Virus record (IMG/VR): IMGVR_UViG_3300025853_008850
Coordinates: 1 to 23,206 of that record
From: a virus
DNA: 23,206 nucleotides
Reading direction: 5' to 3' (one strand)
Positions 11,759-19,911 of the stretch are shown in pieces (within the stretch, counting starts at the first letter, position 1; the number at the start of each line of letters is the position of its first letter). Position numbers and translations under genes: made by a program. Below the pieces are notes generated by a model, which was not told the origin of the DNA, searched no databases, and saw nothing but the letters and a program-made list of their open reading frames with translations.

Positions 11759-12441
11759 TAGTATCAAATCACAATTCTGATCTAGAATGGCTCTCAACAA
11801 CATATGATTATGGTTTCTCTCCAGAGAACACCATCATCTACGATAGAAGTGATGAAGTAAAGGATTGGAACCACCTTGGAGAAAGTATCCGTTCTCCAAA
11901 TGTTGGTGAGAACATCTACGATATTATGCGTTATATTGTAGAACATTATGATAATCTTCCTGATGTCTGTATCTTTATAAAAGGAAATATGTTTCAACGT
12001 CCTCCTGAAAGAGGAGGTGCTGAGTATTATACAACTCATGAAAGGTTCTATCGTGCTCTTACCGCAGAGTATTTCTTGCCCATTGAACGATTTCATGAGT
12101 CTACATCGTTTGTAGTTAATGGCGGCGGTTTCATTCAACCAACATGGGAAGCTGTCACAAATCAAACGATCTATACTAGACACTTTGCAACTTTCCCTGA
12201 AATGTTGAATAAGTTGTTTATAAATCCTCCCAATTTTCCATTTAATAGGTTTGCTCCTGGTGGAAATTATGTTGTTCCTAGAGCAAACATTCTTAAGTAT
12301 AGTAAGTTGTTTTATGAAAAACTTCAGTTCTTTGTTTCATATGAACCACCTGATGAGTTTCAAAGTACCTCTGGAGAATCTTATTTAATTGAACGCCTTC
12401 TTTATATAATGTGGACAGAAGATTTACAAGAGAAAGAATGA
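11743..12441 (+). CDS. DUF3431-like protein, probable sugar transferase
   Basis: 232 residues. LVVSNHNSDLEWL (5-17), IIYDRSD (31-37), NVGENIYDIMRYIVEHYDNL (53-72), IFIKGN (77-82) and the C-terminal APGGNYVVPRANIL (171-184) with SGESYLIERLLYIMW follow the DUF3431 pattern. That family is widespread in fungi and scattered in bacteria and giant viruses, and it is thought to be glycosyltransferase-related, but no reaction is established to my knowledge. The operon context supports a sugar-related role. There is no membrane segment. It overlaps the previous gene by 16 nt and the next by 4 nt. Confidence 0.6.
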   Translation: MEKTLVVSNHNSDLEWLSTTYDYGFSPENTIIYDRSDEVKDWNHLGESIRSPNVGENIYDIMRYIVEHYDNLPDVCIFIKGNMFQRPPERGGAEYYTTHERFYRALTAEYFLPIERFHESTSFVVNGGGFIQPTWEAVTNQTIYTRHFATFPEMLNKLFINPPNFPFNRFAPGGNYVVPRANILKYSKLFYEKLQFFVSYEPPDEFQSTSGESYLIERLLYIMWTEDLQEKE

Positions 12442-13226
12442 TAAGCGTATATGGTGCGGGATATATTGGTGGGAGATATTGTCAAATGTATGACGATACT
12501 CTCATCATGCATAGAGATCAAAGAAAACCAGCAACGAAAGAACTTTTATATTTTATCTCAACAGTAGATAATTTTAATATTCATACCGACATCACATTAG
12601 ACGTTGAAACCAATCTCAAAGTTTTATGTGAAACTCTTGATTATTGTAGAGAAGATGTTGTTATTAACTTTATTAGCAGTTGGTTTGTGTATGGAGAGTG
12701 TGAATTGCCTGCTAAGGAAGATTCTCTTTGCAATCCCAAAGGTTTTTATTCCATAACAAAAAAATGTGCAGAAGATTTAATTATAGATTTCTGTAAAACT
12801 TATGATGTAAAATATAGAATTCTTCGTTTGTGCAATGTTGTTGGTGGACTTGATAGAAAAGCATCCCCGCAAAAGAATGCTATTGCACATATGATTAACC
12901 TTCTTAAGTCTGGAGAAGATGTAACTTTGTATAATGATGGAAGGGTATATCGTGACATTATGCATGTGGATGATGTTTGTAGAGCCATCAATACTGTCAT
13001 TTCATTGGGAGAACTCAATTCTATCTACAACATTGGAAGTGGACAGATGACATCTCTAGGTGATATAATTAGGACAGCAAAGCACTTTCTGCAGTCAGAT
13101 TCTAATATCATATCAAAATCTGCTGTAACCCAAGACATGTTTTTGGATTCCACAAAGTTGAGAGCCCTTGGTTTTCAACCAAGAATATCTACTACTGAAA
13201 TTATCAGAGAATTATGTACCAACTGA
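12438..13226 (+). CDS. NAD-dependent epimerase/dehydratase (extended SDR)
   Basis: 262 residues from the ATG at 12438, which overlaps the previous stop as ATGA and has AGAAAGA upstream. The frame could be extended from a GTG at 12411, but that adds nine residues ahead of the Rossmann strand. The motifs are GAGYIGG (6-12), SSWFVYGE (80-87) and Y104-x3-K108 (YSITK), then LRLCNVVG and YRDIMHVDD. It belongs to the nucleotide-sugar epimerase/4-reductase/dehydratase group. Immediately upstream of the RfbH-like 3-dehydrase (13-nt overlap), it may supply or process a 4-keto or 3-deoxy sugar for that enzyme. The exact substrate cannot be told. Confidence 0.82.
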   Translation: MISVYGAGYIGGRYCQMYDDTLIMHRDQRKPATKELLYFISTVDNFNIHTDITLDVETNLKVLCETLDYCREDVVINFISSWFVYGECELPAKEDSLCNPKGFYSITKKCAEDLIIDFCKTYDVKYRILRLCNVVGGLDRKASPQKNAIAHMINLLKSGEDVTLYNDGRVYRDIMHVDDVCRAINTVISLGELNSIYNIGSGQMTSLGDIIRTAKHFLQSDSNIISKSAVTQDMFLDSTKLRALGFQPRISTTEIIRELCTN

Positions 13227-14509
13227 TTGACAATTTTATTCAGTCTGCAAAGGAAATGGATGATGACATCTTTCCCTTTATTGCCAACAAGGATTGGGAA
13301 GAAGGAAAACCTGTTTACTATTCTGGTCCTTATTGGGACGAATTAGAAGCAAGAGAACTTATCTATTCAATTATGAAGGGTAAGTGGTTGTCTTCTGGTG
13401 AGAAAGTTAATAAATTTGAGCATGAGTTTTCTCAGAAGTTTGGATTCAAGCATTCTGTAATGGTTAACTCTGGTTCCTCTGCAAACCTAGTAATGATTGC
13501 TGCTCTAAAAAAATACTTTGGGTGGAAAGATGGTGATGAAATTATTGTTTGCTCTTGTGGTTTTGCTACTACTGTGGCTCCTATTGTCCAGGCAGGACTG
13601 AAACCAGTATTTGTTGACATTACTTGGGATGATTTGAACTGGGACTTGTCTCAGGTTGAAGAAAAAATCACCGATAGAACCCGAGCAGTATTCTCTTCTC
13701 CCGTACTAGGTAATCCTTATAACATGGATGCTCTTTATGACATTCTTGATAGACATAATCTGGAACTGATTGCAGACAATTGTGATAGCCTTGGTAGTAA
13801 GTGGAATGATAAGTATCTGACAGATCGCGCTGTTGCAGCATCTTGCTCTTTTTATCCTGCTCATCATCTTTGCACCGTTGAAGGTGGTATGGTATCTTCC
13901 AATATTAAAGCAATCGTTGATTTAGCACGTTCTTTCGCTTGGTGGGGACGTGGTTGCTATTGTGTTGGCCAGCAGAATCTTCTTTCTAATGGAGTTTGTG
14001 GACGTAGGTTTGATAAGTGGTTGGAAGAGTATCCTGATATTGTTGATCACAAATATGTGTTTGGTAATATGGGATATAATCTCAAACCTCTGGATATGCA
14101 AGGTGCTGTTGGCTCAGTTCAACTGCTCAAGTTTGAAGAGATTCATGCCAAGCGTCGTGCCAATAAAAACAAACTTCATAGAATCCTTGAAGGTATCCCT
14201 GGAGTTCGTGTGATGAGTGAGCAATCAAACGCAGAAACAAGTTGGTTTGGTGTTCCTGTTTTGTGTGGAAACAAAGAACTCAAGCACTCTCTTGTGAAAC
14301 ATTTTGAGACTAATAAAGTCCAAACACGAAACTATTTTGCGGGTAATATTCTTCTACATCCTGGATATTCTCACCTTGATAATGCAAACAAATATCCGAA
14401 TGCTAATCAAGTTCTGGATCTTGTTTTCTTCCTTGGTTGTTCCCCAACAATAACTGATGAAATGATTGGATATATCGATAAAGTAGTGAAGAAATATGTT
14501 AGCAACTGA
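13214..14509 (+). CDS. RfbH/E1-type PLP and [2Fe-2S] nucleotide-sugar 3-dehydrase
   Basis: 431 residues, DegT/DnrJ/EryC1/StrS fold. In the family the PLP lysine lies in S-F-x-x-x-K; here it is SFYPAH (212-217), so His217 replaces lysine, as in E1 (CDP-4-dehydro-6-deoxyglucose 3-dehydrase) and ColD. The E1 iron-sulfur ligands are also present: C190-x57-C248-x1-C250, exactly the E1 spacing, then C262 in CGRRF. E1 has x7 before its fourth cysteine, here x11. ColD lacks these cysteines, so the match is E1. It dehydrates C3 of a 4-keto-6-deoxy sugar, giving 3-deoxy sugars after reduction. No partner reductase (E3) or CDP-glucose dehydratase is in the window. Confidence 0.88.
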   Translation: MYQLIDNFIQSAKEMDDDIFPFIANKDWEEGKPVYYSGPYWDELEARELIYSIMKGKWLSSGEKVNKFEHEFSQKFGFKHSVMVNSGSSANLVMIAALKKYFGWKDGDEIIVCSCGFATTVAPIVQAGLKPVFVDITWDDLNWDLSQVEEKITDRTRAVFSSPVLGNPYNMDALYDILDRHNLELIADNCDSLGSKWNDKYLTDRAVAASCSFYPAHHLCTVEGGMVSSNIKAIVDLARSFAWWGRGCYCVGQQNLLSNGVCGRRFDKWLEEYPDIVDHKYVFGNMGYNLKPLDMQGAVGSVQLLKFEEIHAKRRANKNKLHRILEGIPGVRVMSEQSNAETSWFGVPVLCGNKELKHSLVKHFETNKVQTRNYFAGNILLHPGYSHLDNANKYPNANQVLDLVFFLGCSPTITDEMIGYIDKVVKKYVSN

Positions 14510-15386
14510 GTTTATTCATGGACAAGGTTTAGGTAATCAACTATTCTGTTATGTGACAACTAGAATGTTGGCTCATAAACTTGGATATGATTTTGGTATT
14601 GGCGGACTTCGCAATGCGGGAGATTCTAGAGTAAACAAAAAAGGTTTTTACTTTATGAATCTCGATTATGGCAAAGAAGTTTCTGATAATCTAACCAGAT
14701 ACGATGAATATCGTCATGGATTTCATACTGACAAATATTTGAGGACAGATATTCGTTTAACTGATAAAAAACTTTTATCAATTCCAGATAATCATATAAT
14801 CTATGGCAATCTTCAATCAGAAGATTACTTTGGTGATAGACTTGATTTGGTTAAAGATTGGTTGAAAGTTCGTCCAGAGCACGAACACATGGACACAAAC
14901 GGAAAGAACATTTGTGTTATGAACTTCCGTGGTGGAGACATGGTAGGCAATGCTGGTGGATTTGTTCCTCGTAGTTATTGGACTAAAGCAATCCAAAGAA
15001 TGCGTGAATACAATCCTAATATGGAGTTCTGTATTGTCACTGATGATGTAAAAACTGCCAATAGAATGTTGCCAGAGTATCCTGCATATCATGTTGATGT
15101 TGCATGGGATTATGTGGCTATCAAGAATGCAAGAAATGTTATCTGTACAACTTCAACGTTCTCTTGTTTCCCATTATGGACAAGTGAAACTTTAGAGTAT
15201 TGTATTGCTCCCAAGTATTGGTTCCACCACAATTTGTCTCAAGGATGGTGGAGTCTTGGGTGTAGCATATATAGTTACCCAACCTATTATATGGATAGGG
15301 ATGGTGAACTCTTTACACCTGAAGAATGTAGGGTAGAATGGGAAGAGTATAAGAAAACATCAAACATTTATGAAGGTGACTTATGA
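14496..15386 (+). CDS. GT11-like glycosyltransferase
   Basis: 296 residues. GQGLGNQLFCYVTTRMLA (9-26) is the N-terminal GT11 motif (GxLGNQxFQY). NFRGGDM (143-149) stands where GT11 enzymes have H-x-R-R-G-D. IVTDD, then STFSCFPLWTSE correspond to the later motifs (FSDD and NSTFSWW). The replaced His and Trp make it a divergent relative, so donor and linkage may differ from fucose alpha-1,2. The C-terminal 60 residues, rich in W and Y, are extra. It overlaps the 3-dehydrase gene by 14 nt and the next by 4 nt. Confidence 0.72.
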   Translation: MLATEFIHGQGLGNQLFCYVTTRMLAHKLGYDFGIGGLRNAGDSRVNKKGFYFMNLDYGKEVSDNLTRYDEYRHGFHTDKYLRTDIRLTDKKLLSIPDNHIIYGNLQSEDYFGDRLDLVKDWLKVRPEHEHMDTNGKNICVMNFRGGDMVGNAGGFVPRSYWTKAIQRMREYNPNMEFCIVTDDVKTANRMLPEYPAYHVDVAWDYVAIKNARNVICTTSTFSCFPLWTSETLEYCIAPKYWFHHNLSQGWWSLGCSIYSYPTYYMDRDGELFTPEECRVEWEEYKKTSNIYEGDL

Positions 15387-16084
15387 TTGATTTGCCTGAT
15401 GTTACATTAATTTCTGTAGACACTACAGATGACTTGAGTGGCACTCTTCGGGGTGTCTATACAAGTATGGCAGGTATTAACTTTGGTGCCGTGAAATTGA
15501 TTACAACTCAAGAGCAAATAGACAGCAATTCTAATCTTGTTCAAGATGGTATCATTATGGAAACTCCTGTTCGTGATATCAAAAACTATAATGACTACAA
15601 TTATTATGTTGTTTATCACCTTCATGGACATGTAGATACCACTCATTGTTTGCTTGTTCAACCAGATGGATTTGTATTGTTTCCCGATAAATGGGATAAT
15701 AAGTGGCTTGAGTATGACTACATTGGTGCTCCATGGGCATATGTAGAGGATTCTTATATTGATCCATTTGGAAATCACCATCGAGTAGGTAATGGTGGAT
15801 TCTCATTGAGAAGTAAAAAGTTTCTTGAGGTTCCTACAAAAGTAGAAGTTCCTTGGGAAACTAATAATAGTGATTTTTACTGGATGCCTGAAGGTGTGGT
15901 AAACTATCATGAGGACGGTAATGTGTGCGTCCATAATAGACACATTTTTATTGAGCAAGGATGTAAATATGCTCCTGTAGATGTAGCAGTTAGGTTCTCA
16001 CAGGAAACCCGAGTGCCTGAGTGTGAAGGAGTAACACCATTTGGATTCCATTATAGATTACCCCCTGGAGTTGAACTATCATGA
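15383..16084 (+). CDS. DUF5672-family protein, likely glycosyltransferase
   Basis: 233 residues. LVQPDGFVLFPDKWD (91-105), YDYIGAPW (111-118), VGNGGFSLRS (135-144), an E-D pair near 168-180, GCKYAPVDVAVRFSQE (193-208) and PFGFH are the conserved line-up of DUF5672. These proteins are widespread in polysaccharide loci and look like GT-A transferases, with the Q-x-D-G motif replacing D-x-D. No reaction is established for this one. There is no membrane segment. It overlaps each neighbour by 4 nt. Confidence 0.75.
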   Translation: MIDLPDVTLISVDTTDDLSGTLRGVYTSMAGINFGAVKLITTQEQIDSNSNLVQDGIIMETPVRDIKNYNDYNYYVVYHLHGHVDTTHCLLVQPDGFVLFPDKWDNKWLEYDYIGAPWAYVEDSYIDPFGNHHRVGNGGFSLRSKKFLEVPTKVEVPWETNNSDFYWMPEGVVNYHEDGNVCVHNRHIFIEQGCKYAPVDVAVRFSQETRVPECEGVTPFGFHYRLPPGVELS

Positions 16085-16890
16085 TTGGACATAATCACAT
16101 TGGAAAGAACGGAAGATTTGGTAATCAAATGTTCCAATATGCAGCAACTAGAGGCATTGCTTCAGCTCGTGGATATGATTTTATCATTCCTGATGGCCCT
16201 AGAACAGACGATGAATTTGTTGATGAGGAGCAACAACACAAACTCTTCATGGCATTTAAGATGCCTGGAGTTAAGAATGTTGGTATGCTAGAAGCAGGAT
16301 ATAAACAAGAAAGTTCTTTCAGGTATGACAAAGAACTTGTAAAAACTTGTCCTGATAATGTGAATCTCTATGGTTACTTTCAAACAGAAAGATACTTCTT
16401 TCATATTGAAGAAGAACTTCGTAAGGACTTTGAGTTTCGTGATGAAGTAAAGAAACTCTGTGATGATATCTGGAAAGAGATTGTAGTTGATGAAGGTTTT
16501 TCTGAAGCAATCTCACTACACATTCGTAGGACTGATTATCTTCATAAGTCAGATTTTCATCCTGTTCTTCCTATGAGTTATTATGAGGAAGCACTCTCCA
16601 AACTTCCAAAAGACATTCCTGTATTTGTATTCACTGATGATTCTCAGTGGGCATTTGGGCATGAGTTCTTTGCTGATGATAGATTCTTTATCTCTGAGAG
16701 TGACAACATTCATGATATGTGTTTGATGTCTATGTGTAACTACAACATTATTGCTAACTCTACTTTCTCTTGGTGGGGAGCATGGTTGGCAGGACACAAT
16801 AATGTGATTGGCCCTAAACTATGGTTTGGTGCTAAAGGTGAAGATGCTACTGACTTGTTTGTAAACGAATGGGAGTATATTGATGTCTGA
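16081..16890 (+). CDS. GT11 family (alpha-1,2-fucosyltransferase-type)
   Basis: 269 residues with the full GT11 motif set: NGRFGNQMFQYAATRG (10-25), HIRRTDY (147-153, the H-x-R-R-x-D donor site), FVFTDD and NSTFSWWGAWL (226-236). GT11 enzymes transfer L-fucose from GDP-L-fucose; some inverting GT families also accept GDP-L-galactose. The length and motif positions match bacterial FutC/WbsJ-type enzymes. It is clearly a paralogue of the gene at 19054; both also share CPDNV, an aromatic YF pair and a second charged helix in the middle. It overlaps the previous gene by 4 nt and the next by 8 nt. Confidence 0.92.
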   Translation: MIGHNHIGKNGRFGNQMFQYAATRGIASARGYDFIIPDGPRTDDEFVDEEQQHKLFMAFKMPGVKNVGMLEAGYKQESSFRYDKELVKTCPDNVNLYGYFQTERYFFHIEEELRKDFEFRDEVKKLCDDIWKEIVVDEGFSEAISLHIRRTDYLHKSDFHPVLPMSYYEEALSKLPKDIPVFVFTDDSQWAFGHEFFADDRFFISESDNIHDMCLMSMCNYNIIANSTFSWWGAWLAGHNNVIGPKLWFGAKGEDATDLFVNEWEYIDV

Positions 16891-17644
16891 AATGAGCATC
16901 GCCATTCCTTGTCATGATAGGGGAGAGAATGGCCCAATCTGGTTAGAAGAGTTATTTCAAACTTTAAAGACGCAAACCTATCAAGATTTTGATATTGTAA
17001 TTTCAGATCAAAGCAAGAACGATTTGATTCTGGATAAGTGTAAGGAGTGGAGTGATATTTTTGAGTTCACCTATGTGCGATATGAAGGTACTGCTCCTTG
17101 TGATAATATCAACACTGCACTAGAAAATTGTGAAGGAAGAATCGTTAAAATCATTTTCTCTGATGACGTTTTTACAAGAGATAATGCACTTCAAAAAATC
17201 TATGATACATTTGCTCAAGAGAATTGTAAGTGGTTGTTCACTGGGTATTGTGAAACAGATGATGGAAAAACTTTTTATAGTAATAGGAGACCTGTATGGA
17301 CAAGAGAAACTATTGAAGGTAGAAACTTATTGAGCAGTCCATCTGCAGTTGCTTTCCTCAATGAATATAAGGTTTTGTTTGATTCTAAAGTTAAACTTTT
17401 GTTAGATGTCGATTTCTATCATAGAATGAGAGTGAAAAATGGTATGCCATTCTTCATTGAGGAAGTCATGTTTGCAAATCGAAATCATGATAATAGAGTA
17501 AGTAGTCAAGCAACCTCTCAATATGATTGTGTTATTCAGCATGATACTGGTGGATGGTTGATGAATAAATCAGAGTATGAATATATAAGAGAAAAATATA
17601 AAGCATTTTTTGAAAACAATAAACGTTATCCAGATGAGAATTGA
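16883..17644 (+). CDS. GT2-family glycosyltransferase
   Basis: 253 residues. The ATG at 16883 has GGGAG 7 nt upstream; a TTG one codon earlier is not needed. MSIAIPCHDRG (4-14), an FQTLKTQTYQDFDIVISD stretch (25-42) and FSDD (92-95, the metal-binding D-x-D equivalent) give a GT-A fold, with LLLDVDFYHRM in the acceptor domain and HDN RVS near the end. It lacks a membrane helix, so it is a soluble elongating transferase and not a synthase. The donor is unknown. It overlaps the previous gene by 8 nt and the next by 11 nt. Confidence 0.88.
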   Translation: MSEMSIAIPCHDRGENGPIWLEELFQTLKTQTYQDFDIVISDQSKNDLILDKCKEWSDIFEFTYVRYEGTAPCDNINTALENCEGRIVKIIFSDDVFTRDNALQKIYDTFAQENCKWLFTGYCETDDGKTFYSNRRPVWTRETIEGRNLLSSPSAVAFLNEYKVLFDSKVKLLLDVDFYHRMRVKNGMPFFIEEVMFANRNHDNRVSSQATSQYDCVIQHDTGGWLMNKSEYEYIREKYKAFFENNKRYPDEN

Positions 17645-18443
17645 TTTATCAAAAGCAACATTCGTTATCCCTATTCGTATTGAATCTTCAGATAGGCTAA
17701 GGAATGTCATTACCAGCACAGCATTTCTTTTAGAAAACTTTGATACTAATATCATAATCAAAGAAGTAGATTCGGAATCTGTATTTGAAAAAGATGCTCT
17801 TCCTATCTTAGAAGATATTCTTGAAGTTGATATTAACGTAAAGCATATCTTTGAGAAAAGTGATGAACCTCTGTTTCATAGGCAGAGGGTTCTAAATGAA
17901 ATGATTATGGAATCAGATACAGAGGTAGTTGTTAACTATGATTGTGATGCTATTCTCCCATTAGAATCATATGAAACTGCATATCGTAGAATCATTGATG
18001 GGACACATGATGTTGTGTATCCCTACGGAAGTGGAATGTATCAGAAGCAAGTGAAAGCAGATGATTCTGTAGTCTCTAGATTTTTGCAAACGAGAAACTA
18101 TGATTACCTTGATGAGGTTTCTAATCTTCATACCTCAGATTTTGGTTGGGTTCAGTTCTTTAATCGCCAAGTTTATATTGATGGCGGACTGGAGAATGAG
18201 AACTTCAAAGCTTATGCTCCAGAAGATAAAGAAAGATTTTACAGATTCAACACGTTAGGATATAATGTTGGAAGAATCGAAAATTATGTCTATCATTTAG
18301 AACATGCAAGAGGAGAAAACTCTTGGTTCTCCAATCCACACATGCAATCAAACATGCAGGAGTGGGAAAAGATTCAATCAATGAGTAAAGAAAGTCTTAT
18401 TGAATACTATTCACAGCAAGAATATCTAAAAAAATACCAATGA
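17634..18443 (+). CDS. GT-A glycosyltransferase (GT2 / galactosyltransferase C-domain-like)
   Basis: 269 residues from the ATG at 17634; a TTG at 17610 is a less likely start. FVIPIRIESSDRLRNV (10-25) begins the GT-A domain, and the metal-binding D-C-D is in NYDCDAILP (101-109). The C-terminal part (FGWVQFFNRQVYIDGG at 170-185, then YAPEDKERFYRFNTLGY at 194-210) resembles the Glyco_transf_7C region of chondroitin-polymerase-type enzymes, where G-W and E-D bind donor and metal. H215-region residues (YVYHLEH) close the site. The donor is unknown. It overlaps the previous gene by 11 nt and the next by 4 nt. Confidence 0.82.
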   Translation: MRIDLSKATFVIPIRIESSDRLRNVITSTAFLLENFDTNIIIKEVDSESVFEKDALPILEDILEVDINVKHIFEKSDEPLFHRQRVLNEMIMESDTEVVVNYDCDAILPLESYETAYRRIIDGTHDVVYPYGSGMYQKQVKADDSVVSRFLQTRNYDYLDEVSNLHTSDFGWVQFFNRQVYIDGGLENENFKAYAPEDKERFYRFNTLGYNVGRIENYVYHLEHARGENSWFSNPHMQSNMQEWEKIQSMSKESLIEYYSQQEYLKKYQ

Positions 18444-19045
18444 AAACAAAAATTACTATCGATAAAAATTTTATATTCTCTTCTGCATATGAAGAGTATA
18501 AGTATCTTCTAAAATATATGCCAGAATTTCCAGAAGGAAATCCTTCTGGAAATTATAATGTTCCTGGAATTAGTGACTATCCATTTTATTCATATTTTTC
18601 CGGTTTGGTTGATAGCACAACTATTTTAGAGATTGGAACTTGTTTAGGTGGTTCTGCAGTTATGATGAGTCATAATATTACCAACAAAATTATCAGTTAT
18701 GATGTGGTGGATAGATTAGAACTTTTTAAATCAATTAATCGAAATATAGAATTTAGAGTTGGAGATTTTATGCAAGATTCGAGTATTAATTATGATGAAG
18801 TTCGTTTAATCTCAATAGATGCAGCTCATGATGGACATAGTGAAAAAAATATGTTAGAATACTTGGAAAATATTTGGGAAGGTGGATTGGTGTACATGGA
18901 CGATATTCGTCTTATTGGAGTAGCTTGGGATAACATCGATAAAGATAGGCATGAAGTTTTTGATATCACAGAAATATCTCATGGCATCAATGGATCTGGG
19001 TTAATTAATTTTAATCGATATTATGATTTAAACTTTATTGAATAA
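18440..19045 (+). CDS. class I SAM-dependent methyltransferase (Methyltransf_24-like)
   Basis: 201 residues. Motif I is LEIGTCLGGSAV (63-74), then VGDFM (107-111), IDAAHDG (126-132, the D-x-x-H-x-x metal motif) and GGLVYMDDI (148-156). It is shorter than the methyltransferase at 6760 and not closely similar outside the motifs, so the two probably methylate different positions or sugars. The N-terminal 55 residues (with FPEGNPSGNYNVPGIS) are a family-specific cap. It overlaps the previous gene by 4 nt. After it comes the only gap in the operon, 8 nt. Confidence 0.8.
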   Translation: MKTKITIDKNFIFSSAYEEYKYLLKYMPEFPEGNPSGNYNVPGISDYPFYSYFSGLVDSTTILEIGTCLGGSAVMMSHNITNKIISYDVVDRLELFKSINRNIEFRVGDFMQDSSINYDEVRLISIDAAHDGHSEKNMLEYLENIWEGGLVYMDDIRLIGVAWDNIDKDRHEVFDITEISHGINGSGLINFNRYYDLNFIE

Positions 19046-19053
19046 TAGTTTTT

Positions 19054-19911
19054 ATGTTAGCGTTTAATCAAATTGGAAGTCTTGGTAGACTTGGCAATCA
19101 GATGTTTGAATATGCCGCTCTAAGGGGCATTGCTGCCAAGCATGGTTATGAATGGTGTATCCCTCCATTTAATCGTAAAGGTATTGAGAACTACAGTCTT
19201 CATAGTTGCTTCAAGCTAGAATCTGTGAAGGATGAGAATCTAAATGTCATGGAACATTATCAATATGTTCAAGAGAGATTCTTTCACTTTGATGATGAAC
19301 TTGTAGAAAAGTGTCCTGACAATGTAAGTCTTCATGGATTCTTCCAATCAGAAAAATACTTTAAGCATATTTCTGATGAGATTCGTAAAGATTACACTTT
19401 CCATGATGAGCATCTTGGCCCATGTAAAGAGATGATGAATAGTCTTGAGGGGCAAGAACCTATTATGCTTCATGTTCGTCGTGGAGATCCTAATCTTGTA
19501 GATCCGCGTGGATTCAAGTGGAGTTATACTCAGTGTGGTTCAATGCACCCTGTTCAACCTCTTGAGTATTATGAAAGAGCACTTGCTGAGTTTGATGATA
19601 ATCAACCAGTTGTTGTATTCTCCGATTCTCCTGAGTGGGTTAAAGAACAAGAGTTCTTCTCTGGTGATAGATTCTTAATTTCAGAACCACAAGAAAAGTA
19701 TGAAGATGGTTCTTATACACCATACGCCGACTTGTGCTTGATGTCTTTATGCTCTCATGCTATTATTGCTAATAGTAGTCTGAGTTGGTGGGGTGCTTGG
19801 TTAATTTCAAACCCAAACAAAAAGGTTATTGCTCCTAAGATGTGGTTTGGCCCTGCATACGCAGACAAAGATACTAAAGATCTTTATTGTCCTGATTGGT
19901 TAGTCTTATGA
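19054..19911 (+). CDS. GT11 family (alpha-1,2-fucosyltransferase-type)
   Basis: 285 residues with all GT11 motifs: LGRLGNQMFEYAALRG (10-25), HVRRGD (140-145), FSDS (189-192) and NSSLSWWGAWL (240-250). It keeps the canonical H-x-R-R-G-D where its paralogue at 16081 has T for G. It carries an insertion of about 14 residues between that motif and the EYYERAL helix, including WSYTQCGSMHP, which is likely to shape acceptor choice. The donor would be GDP-L-fucose or GDP-L-galactose. The start lies 8 nt after the previous stop, with no clear Shine-Dalgarno. It overlaps the next gene by 4 nt. Confidence 0.93.
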   Translation: MLAFNQIGSLGRLGNQMFEYAALRGIAAKHGYEWCIPPFNRKGIENYSLHSCFKLESVKDENLNVMEHYQYVQERFFHFDDELVEKCPDNVSLHGFFQSEKYFKHISDEIRKDYTFHDEHLGPCKEMMNSLEGQEPIMLHVRRGDPNLVDPRGFKWSYTQCGSMHPVQPLEYYERALAEFDDNQPVVVFSDSPEWVKEQEFFSGDRFLISEPQEKYEDGSYTPYADLCLMSLCSHAIIANSSLSWWGAWLISNPNKKVIAPKMWFGPAYADKDTKDLYCPDWLVL

